From the NCBI GenBank assembly GCA_021234155.1, contig JAJEKV010000073.1:3756001-3820000 (forward strand): a stretch of 64,000 nt of DNA, written 5' to 3'. The notes under the pieces were generated by a model. It saw only the letters and a program-made list of their open reading frames with translations, was not told where the DNA came from and made no database searches. The DNA comes from Isoetes taiwanensis (Eukaryota > Streptophyta > Lycopodiopsida > Isoetales > Isoetaceae). A program made the position numbers and the translations under genes. Positions 56,455 to 64,000 of the stretch are shown one piece after another; within the stretch, counting starts at the first letter, position 1; the number at the start of each line of letters is the position of its first letter.

Positions 56455-59244
56455 AATTATTCCCCTTCGGATTTTGCCATATTGCCCCTTTATTTTATGG
56501 GGTGCACAAGCACAATTGCCTAGGCCTAGATAGATAAATAGATAGTATTTTTGGGCAAACCTGTGTGGGAGATGGGTTGAAAGAATATGTTGTTCGACAC
56601 TGTTGATTGTGCCAATTCAACGGCCTAGATTAAAAGATAAACAGTGTTAAATAGTGTGAGATGGTTTGTGCAATTCTTTCTAAATCGAGTTGCAGAGAAT
56701 ATCATTGCATGCAATCAGTCAAGGGCATGCACTTAGGGGAGGGGCGCTAACAATGTCGCATGTTTCATCATTGACATAATCAGAATTTGCCATTTTTTTT
56801 TTTGATAAAAACGATTATGATGAGATCTCTCAAGCTTTAAGTCATATTTTCAAGCATCAGAAAGTATTAACTCAGTCTACAAAGTCTTCTTTCAAGAATA
56901 GTGCATTAATGATGGTGCAGCCCTGCTCTGTTGGTGGAGCAGATATATAAGTGGATGTATGTCCTTGTAGCAATATCAATTTGAGGCAAGAACAGGTGCA
57001 TGAAGTAGCTTAAGATCTAAGCTTTTTTTAGAGTGTCTATTTGCCTATTTTTTGATAGAAAAACAAGGAAGAACGGGTTTAGAACACAACTGCGCCATTA
57101 ATGGAATCAAGGTGAGCTAATGGGGTGCTCTGAACCTCTTATCTTTGAGCCAGTAGATAAGAGCCAGTTTTCTGAGCAATCCATACCTGTGGGGAAAAAA
57201 AAAATGGATCATTAGATGGAGCTTCTTCCAAGCTCTTCAACGTACTTATCAAACCTATGATTAAATTCCATTTTTTCGTTCTCCCTTTAACTGCATCAAA
57301 TATGGCGCTCCTCCCCTAGTCGAGGGAATTCATTCTAGCTGCCGCAGGTCTTCATCAGATGAATCAGCTCTTCTTCACAAGATCTCACTCCACAGATGTT
57401 CCAGAAATCCACGAACTTGCGCGAGCTTTTTCTGCTACTGTCAACGCAAACTGACTAATATTGGAACACCGCAAGGCCAACCTCCTTCTGTAAAAACATC
57501 TTCAACACAGATTATTTTGTACAAGTAAAGCCGCAATCACATTTCATTCAAATCGTTCAGACAGAATTTTCTAATCATGCCTCTCCAGAAAAAAGCGGAT
57601 AATCTACATCAGGCCACTTCAATCACGTGCAGAATCTCCATTCTTGTGCCAAATTGAATTGAATCCTGTACACACCATTGCCTTATCGATCCCTCTTTTA
57701 TTTCTTGTTGACCGACCTTTACTACTTTTCTTTTACTGCCATGTCACATTATACCACTTTCCATATAATTTAAATTCTTACCTTAGATATTTATTAATAT
57801 ATTCATGAATGTTGGATGCCGATTTCCAACAAAAGTTTTGCCTTGTGTCTGGTCTGTAGTTCTGATAAGCCCCTTTACCTCGATTCATATTAGTTTAGCC
57901 AATTAATTATCTTGCTTTAGGAAATTACTTATTTTTAATCAGGTTGTTTCGCTAACTAAGTGCAAAACTGAGCCTAATAGAGAAGTTTCTAGCAAGAACA
58001 GATCCAATGTGTCCTGCAAATTTGATTCAAAGCCAATTCACGATTCTTCTCCAACATATTTTGCCCCGTTATTAGCCACATTGCCACAAACATGTATACA
58101 TCACTCGTTTGTTTGGTCACCATCCGTTACCGATCAGAATGCCACAAATAATATATTAAATATCACTTGTTTGCATATGCTAATCTTGTAGTATTTTGGA
58201 GTGTAGCATTATTTAGGACCACGCCTCATGCTACTGCTATCTACTAGAACTGCACAATACAAAACTTCACATCTTTCAGATTAATATTCCCAATAGCCAA
58301 AATGTATTCATCGCTAGCATCCACCTTAAATTCCATTTTTCAACACCTACATTCAGTGCATTGAAGGATTACTCGAATATTAAATGCTAAAAAAATGAAA
58401 GATCTCTGCCATTTTTGGGTGGTTTTTTTTTTTACCTACTCAAAAAAATCATGTCGCGACATTGGTGCTGGAAAGGTGCTGATACCCTTCATCATTTTTT
58501 TTTTCAACGGCCCTTCACGTGTCTTCATGCACTTCACCTGCCATAGCCAGCCTTGAGCAGGAGTTCAAGATCCATCAGAATCGCTAATTTTGGCCAAGCC
58601 ATCGAGCCCGAAATTCAAGTTTGCAACCAATTCGAATTGGAATTTCCCCACCCAATTCATGTGCATCACCTTCAGAATTATGTTGTTTCAACGTTTTTTG
58701 AAGCGCAGCTATGGTTCTTGATTGGAATCAAGAATTCCTTAATTCTATGTCCAATAATTGCATGCATTTGGATGCTGGCAGATTGCTGGCGGGCATGCAA
58801 GAGTTCGTCAAGAAGTCTGAACGATTTCTGGAGTGTTGTTCATAATTTGCAGAAAGTTATCATGAAGAATTACCTTCACAAGTTGAAGCAGCAACTCGCA
58901 TTTCATCACGTACAGTAAGCTTTAGATCACATGCAACAATGGACAAATCTTGCAATACTTATTTAGTTTGGATTTCGCAGGGAATGAAGGAACTGAAATC
59001 GAAAATTCAGATCAAGAGTTTTATCAGGAAGATGAAAGGTAAGGTAGTCAGCGTTAAATGCTTCTGCTATTAAATTAATATCTTTTTTATTCAAGCTTAA
59101 AGACTGTAAACATGTACTAAGCTGAAACTCTTTGTAACTTTTACGCTATATGTGTAAGATCTTAAATGGCATGCCAAACAATAGTCTGCCAAAACTTGAT
59201 ATGGAGGAAACCAGGGACAAGGGTTGGTATGCAGATATTGACAG
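56455..59244. other. No recognised gene
   Basis: A 121-codon plus frame at 58,553-58,918 has no known motif. Homopolymer T runs near 56,790, 58,425 and 58,495 could be old retroelement tails. Likely contains the PPR promoter near 56,455-57,000. Confidence 0.45.
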
Positions 59245-59880
59245 ATGGCTTGTGAGATGGGGGGTGAAGTGAACATTCAGGAATTACAGATGCACAAAGA
59301 GGATATTGAGGGATGGGTTCGAAAGAGCTTCCTCGATAAGTCGTGGAATGTGCCAGCTGTGAAGAAAGAGTTCTACAGGACTCAGATAAATCCTTCCTTG
59401 CAGGCAGCGCAATACCCTATGGAACCGATATTAGTGAAATATAGACAAGCAATTGCTAGAATACGGCTGTGCTCACATCGACTCGGCGTAGAAGTTGGGA
59501 GATGGGTGGACATTGCGCATAATCTTAGGCATTGTAAGATTTGTGATGGAGTGGTGGAGGACGAGGCTCATGTCTTACTTTGGTGTCGCGCTTATTCTAA
59601 GGTATAAGAGCCAAGCATGGGATTAGTGCTGTCTCTCTGGATGAGTTTTTTCGATACTAGGATCATCTATAGGGGGGTGCATTGTTGATATTCTCAAACA
59701 GAGAGATGAATGTTTAAAAAAACAAAAGATGGAAGAGGTAGAGATAGAGGAGCCCAGTGTGTTATTCTCGAAAGACGCACTAGATGACCTGTTTTATAAT
59801 TTTGAGTGTATTTTGTAATGTCTCATAGGTCTGTCGGTCTCATAGACGAAATAACAAATTTCATTTCATTTCATTTCTCT
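59245..59880 (+). mobile_element. LINE 3' fragment with (ATTTC)n tail
   Basis: The frame at 59,245-59,607 ends RLCSHRLGVEVGRWVDIAHN, then HCKICDGVVEDEAHVLLWCR, the same Cys/His domain as the fragment at 48,547-49,150 but on the other strand. About 230 bp later a TTTCA pentamer repeat (59,858-59,877) marks the probable 3' end. Confidence 0.75.
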
Positions 59881-60491
59881 CTCTCATAGGTTGGCCACAT
59901 GCACGCCAAAATACCCATCTCTCGTCCTATACGACTCCTCTCAGAATTATACGTATTTTTCTGGGAGGAGAGGAGAGAAGGCTGTCTCTCGAGGTCTAAC
60001 AGCGTCGGTTAGGCCTCAAAATTTGGTTCCCCACCAGAGAACTAGTCAATGATTCATTCTGGTAGGGCAGGTTTTTGTGGGATAATTCGCCTTCAATTTT
60101 GAATCGACCTCCAAAATGTGGGATATTTCTTTCCCTGTTTTTGCTAGTAAGTAAGCTTTGTGGGATATTTCATTTGCTGTGTTTTTTTGCATAGGGTTGC
60201 ATTTGTCGGACGTTCTATCATGGATCCAATGATTCTCGCCATGATTGCCATGCTTTTGTGGGCTTTTACAATCAGATTTGCCTTCCAAAGGTTCTGTTTG
60301 CAGCTTATTTAGCTCAACGAGCTTGAAGACCGATGGCAATGATTTGCAAGAAAATAACAGTATGTTCATCTGTGCTGCCTCAGTTTTGATGTTAGCTGGA
60401 TCCTGCAGGGTTAGAAGGCCATCTAGAAGATCCTGGATTGCTCCAAGACAAAACACAATGAAATAATATAGATAACCATGCATGGAATTGT
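59881..60491. other. Spacer before the Harbinger transposase
   Basis: A 145-codon minus frame (60,046-60,483) overlaps the region upstream of the transposase. It is Lys/Asn-rich with no motif, and I do not call it a gene. Confidence 0.4.
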
Positions 60492-61370
60492 CTGCCTTCT
60501 TTTGAAGATGATATATGGCACCAATTTTACATAATGAAAAGGGCCAGTTTTGAGAGACTAGTCGGTTTAGTTGTCCCCTATTTGAGCAGGCCAGAGGTTA
60601 AGGTTAGGCCCCATGTTGATCCTAAGAAGGTTGTTGCCATGGTTCTTTACTTTTTATCATATGGTGACATGCCTTTGCATGTAGGACAGAGATTTTATGT
60701 TGGCAAAGCTATAGTGCAGAAATATACTAAGAAAATTACACTAATGTTGGCCTCGAAGACAATGCTTTACAAAAGGTTTGTTGCCATGCCTTCTGGAGCA
60801 AGACTAACTCAATGTATAAAGAAGTGGTGCTGTTGATGGGTCCCACGTGGTGAGGACTATTACAGTCGACATAAAAGGCACTCATACCTTTTGCAAGGTA
60901 TTGTTACACACAGCATGTTGTTTATAAATGTCTGTGTTACAAGAACTGGATCAGTCCATGACTCAAATCAGTTCAAGAAGAGTTCCATATACAATAAAAT
61001 TACCTCCAAACTAATTCTGAAAGAACCAATTGTAAACTTGAGCGTAGAAAATTGAAGAAAGGTCAACCCATTGAAGACCAAATCCAGGTTAACATTCTTC
61101 CACTTTTACTTGATGATTTTGCCTATGCTGCCAGACCCTTTATTCTGAAAGTGTTTCCACAAATCATGGTCCTTATGGCAAGTTTAACAAAAGGATTCGC
61201 AGGGGTAGAATTTGTGTGGAAAATGGGTTTGGGATTGTCAAAGAGAAATTCAGAATTCTCAAACATCTGCCTGTGCATGTTGGAAAATCCTCCAAGATCA
61301 TATATGCAGCTTGTGTTATTTTGAACTTTTGTATTATGGAAGACATGTGATGGGACATGTTCAATTGAAG
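60492..61370 (+). pseudogene. PIF/Harbinger transposase, decayed
   Basis: Reads FEDDIWHQFYIMKRASFERL, then VVAMVLYFLSYGDMPLHVGQ and VGKAIVQKYTKKI, the N-terminal helix-turn-helix part of Harbinger (HARBI1-like) transposases. After a frame change comes GAVDGSHV (first catalytic Asp), then TGSVHDSNQFKKSSIY with the second Asp, LLLDDFAYAARPFIL, and in another frame GRICVENGFGIVKEKFRIL with the third acidic residue. All expected motifs appear in order but in at least three frames. It faces a minus-strand gene at 61,907, as in two-gene Harbinger elements. Confidence 0.85.
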
Positions 61371-61906
61371 AAGAACCTGAACCACTTTATTACTATGAAA
61401 CTGAAGCTATGAACAGGACCCAAAAAAAACAAGGAGATCAGATGAGGCATGTGTTGTTTGGAAACTTGGATGGCCATGTGTTGCTGTAAAATTTGATGAC
61501 GGTATACTACGGAACTTCTAGATTTGCAGACATTCTAATTTGTTGAGCTTCTTAGTGCTTATGTTTGACAGATATTTCTGAGAAATTGGCATAGGAGATG
61601 TTGATAGGAGTGAAAGGTATGATTGTGTAACTCTATCTGGCTCTAACAAGTTTCATTCCATCAGGCCTACTCAAAGAATTGACCCTACTCAAGTGGCACA
61701 TATGGACGTCACATGTTTCTGTCATAATTGTTGGTTAGGAAAGTACGCAAGGTGTCGGTCAGAATAGGCACATGGTCATACTCAGAATTAAAACCTGTTG
61801 GTGCTAGTTATATTGAGGAAGTTGTTGAAGGGCCTGTTTTTTAAGGAGATCATGAGTGGAAATCAGATATCATTGCTTTTAGAGATAACTTTGCCGTTGG
61901 AAGATT

Positions 61907-62136
61907 TTATTCTTCAGAACTTGCTCCATAATCTAAGGTTACCCCTGCTAGCACTTCATCAATTTGGCTGGTAACTAGTTTTTGTTCAGCAAACACCTCT
62001 TCAGCATCCTTTTTTTCTACTATTTCTCCAGCATTTAGTTCTGCTTCAACATCCTTATCTTTTATATGGTGATCTTCAAGCTCCTTCTTCTTTACATCTT
62101 CTGTTGATGCTTTTGCAACAAACTTTGCCATATTTC
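61907..62136 (-). CDS. Zinc-protein gene, last exon
   Basis: Acceptor AATGTTTGCAG; encodes a Lys/Glu-rich helical tail from GNMAKFVAKASTEDVKKKEL to DYGASSEE and stop. Confidence 0.65.
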
Positions 62137-63557
62137 CTGCAAACATTAAACATTAAAGTGAACAAGAATTCAACATTAACTACAAACACGTTGAATATTA
62201 ACTAATACTCAAACTTGCGCTCAGAATTACCAGTTTTCTTGAGTGCTCCAGGTCTGTTTCTTGCTGATTGTCCAGTGCTACCAGGAGTCTTCTTGTCTAC
62301 AAGAACAATTGAAAGTTATTGTAAAATGAAAAAAAGTTACAATACTAAATCAACCTGCATACCTTTCATGGGAGATATATGAGCAAATTTAATAGGACTT
62401 AACTTGTCAATATCTATAACTGTTGGAAAGAGAATTGAAGTTACCACCAAACAAAAATTGTGAAACATTAGAAGATATAATGAACAATAATACTTACTTG
62501 ATTAACCTATCTTGTCCTTCTTTGTGCTAGCCCTTATCTTCCTTTTCTTAATTTTTGCAGTCCTTTCAGCTTTGAAATCACTACTTGCAGGTTTATTGTA
62601 CAAAGTTGTGCTGCTATCAACTTCATCCTTCTGCTGCTTAACTTTCTTATCTTCAGTACTGTCAACTACTTCAGTTTCTTCTTCATCTTCATAGTTAGAG
62701 TCTTCTTCATTAACAACTGTGTATTCTTTGAATCCCAGTTCCTGCAAAATACTGCTTGGAACTTCCTCTCCACAACAGGGAACCACACAATGCATAGTTT
62801 TTAGCACAATAGAAAAGCAAAAGACATGGCATTTATGTCCATATTTGTTTATTTTAACAAACAGGTCATAATCTTCAGGAAAACAAAGGCTACATGCCTG
62901 GCATACATCACTAGTTAGCAAAGGCAAAGTATAAATACCCATACCCAACTCCATTCGAGATTTGGTATTCTCACTATCTTGCTGCATGGCTGAAATATGC
63001 TTAGCCTTTGCATGCCACTTCGTCATTGCTGTTTCAAAGGATGCTATTTCATCCTTCAGCTTAGAAATTTCAGCATGAATGTCTTCTTTCCCTTTAGAAT
63101 CTATCTGCATAACTATTGTTTCCAAGAGTTCTCGCATAACTTCATCATCATTCTTTAGTTTTGCAATAGCAGCCACTTCCTTTGGAAAATCACGTTCAAG
63201 GTCTTCTCTGGCCTTTTGTTTGAAATGTATGTTCTTGTATATAACTTTATAAGCTATGTCTGTGCCAGCAACAACACCTTCTTTCCTCAACTCCTCTTCT
63301 TCTGTCTTCATTTCAGCAAGTTTACTCAAGTGATCCAAAATAGCTTTGCTATTCAAGCAGTAAGTGTTGCTCTTCCCCTTAGATATCTGGCGCTCAGATG
63401 TCCGAAATGCTTCTGCAGCGAAACTAGCCCAATTGACTTTGAACTGCTCAGGATTTGCCAAAACTCGTTGTGTATTACTCCAAGCAAAGGCTCGAGCAAA
63501 TGTGATCCTAACCTCATTGTTGGTAGGCTTAGTTTTTTTTATTTTCCAGCAGATCAT
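61907..63557 (-). CDS. Zinc-binding, lysine-rich protein, multi-exon
   Basis: Four coding blocks on the minus strand (63,557-62,507; 62,419-62,363; 62,296-62,231; 62,136-61,907) join in consistent phase with GT-AG introns. The large block has a helical, charged middle (residues 80-200), then a zinc-binding cluster: Cys 219, 222, 225, His 241, Cys 243, His 244, Cys 247, Cys 257, 261 and 262. An acidic stretch (YEDEEETEVVD) and a basic one (KIKKRKIRASTKKDK) follow. The C-terminus is Lys/Glu-rich and ends DYGASSEE. The ATG at 63,557 was taken only as the first in frame; the true 5' exon lies further up, perhaps at 63,846. Good splice sites and open frames show recent function. It may be the accessory gene of the Harbinger element or an unrelated gene of a type seen repeatedly in ferns. 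Confidence 0.6.
62231..62296 (-). CDS. Zinc-protein gene, 66-nt exon
   Basis: Acceptor TTCTTGTAG, donor GTAATT; encodes KKTPGSTGQSARNRPGALKK. Confidence 0.65.
62363..62419 (-). CDS. Zinc-protein gene, 57-nt exon
   Basis: Acceptor TTTCCAACAG, donor GTATGC; encodes IDIDKLSPIKFAHISPMK. Confidence 0.65.
62507..63557 (-). CDS. Zinc-protein gene, large exon
   Basis: Ends at the donor ATAG then GTTAAT. Choosing this site rather than GTAAGT 9 bases on avoids an in-frame TAA and gives DKIVIDIDKLSPIK across the junction. Confidence 0.6.
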
Positions 63558-63825
63558 GCAGCAGAGTGGCGAACTGGGGCCAAATAAATTTTAAGTTTAT
63601 CTTCCCTTTTCGAAGAGGGCGCTATCAGACATCAAGAAATTTTCGGTCGGAAACCTCTTTGATCTTCAATTCCTTCGGCTTCTTTCCCTCATTATACAAG
63701 CCTCTGTTTATATGAAATTCATACTCAGTTCTTGCAAAAAGTAGTCCCCGTAAACATAAAACAAAGTTTTTTAGTTGCATTTGAGTAGATAGAGCGAAAA
63801 GCATGGCTTCTTGAAGGAAACTTAC

Positions 63826-63846
63826 CTCGCCAGAGTTGATCGCCAT
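63826..63846 (-). CDS. Possible 5' mini-exon (MAINSGE) of the zinc-protein gene
   Basis: ATG GCG ATC AAC TCT GGC GAG followed by a perfect donor GTAAGT. A middle exon around 63,740-63,630 (EYEFHINRGLYNEGKKPKEL) is likely, but its junction phases did not fit, so the 5' structure is unsolved. Confidence 0.35.
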
Positions 63847-64000
63847 ATGTTGGAATGCGTGAGTGTTGCAGAATAAGATCAAACATTCAAGATCGAAATT
63901 ATTTCGAACATCAATTATGCCTACAAAAGCTTTTCGCGCGCAGGCCTGCAGACCTGCAAAACATCGAAGGGTGTCCTTAAAAAATGATGAAGGGCGCCCT

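Noticed and set aside
57181-57210. A-run as a gene end or LINE tail
   Set aside because: No target duplication or coding sequence lies next to it.
58553-58918. 121-codon plus-strand frame as a host gene
   Set aside because: Mixed hydrophobic and basic sequence with no motif, no splice partners and no recognisable family.

Overview
The window looks like nuclear DNA of a plant with swimming sperm, most likely a fern. Three things point that way. It holds a multi-exon gene for the flagellar protein CFAP61, which flowering plants lack. It holds a huge intronless PPR protein of the repetitive kind common in ferns with heavy organelle RNA editing. The rest is AT-rich, intron-rich DNA full of decayed transposons. 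No bacterial-type operon, rRNA, tRNA or CRISPR array was seen. The species call is an inference.

Layout. Positions 1-18,280 (minus strand) carry CFAP61. I could place twelve coding blocks; their splice phases agree throughout, and the introns hold broken Copia pieces. An in-frame TAG sits just before the last block. Just upstream of the CFAP61 start codon lie an alternating CG/CA tract and a small inverted-repeat element made of perfect palindromes (18,430-19,122). Positions 20,129-21,941 (plus strand) hold the most unusual item: a decayed gene with an AT-hook, a charged coiled coil and a Rep-like HUH endonuclease domain, best explained as a Replitron-type transposon. Positions 22,500-25,440 are repeats, including two copies of one dispersed repeat. 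One copy is split by a hAT-type MITE with an 8-bp target duplication, and an LTR-retrotransposon primer-binding site follows.

Positions 26,766-30,000 (minus strand) hold decayed reading frames, one resembling the SAM-binding end of a DNA methyltransferase and one with a class III nucleotide cyclase motif. Positions 29,716-38,669 form a nested insertion: a deleted small-LTR Copia-like element contains a 321-bp MITE and a nearly full-length 7.85-kb LINE with target duplications and poly-A tail. Positions 39,376-41,250 hold another decayed transposase-like gene. Positions 45,400-47,400 hold remains of the ribosome-assembly gene RRP12 and unrecognised membrane-like frames. Position 48,279 starts a lone exon of a short-chain dehydrogenase, followed by a LINE 3' fragment.

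Positions 51,559-56,091 (minus strand, possibly starting at 56,454) encode a 1,510-residue PPR protein. Positions 59,245-59,880 are another LINE 3' fragment. Positions 60,492-61,370 (plus) are a decayed PIF/Harbinger transposase, facing a well-spliced minus-strand gene for a zinc-binding, lysine-rich protein (61,907-63,557 or beyond).

How the genes relate: CFAP61 (sperm flagellum) and the PPR protein (organelle RNA) look like the host genes under selection. Most of the remaining sequence is a layered record of transposons, with fragments of captured or duplicated host genes.
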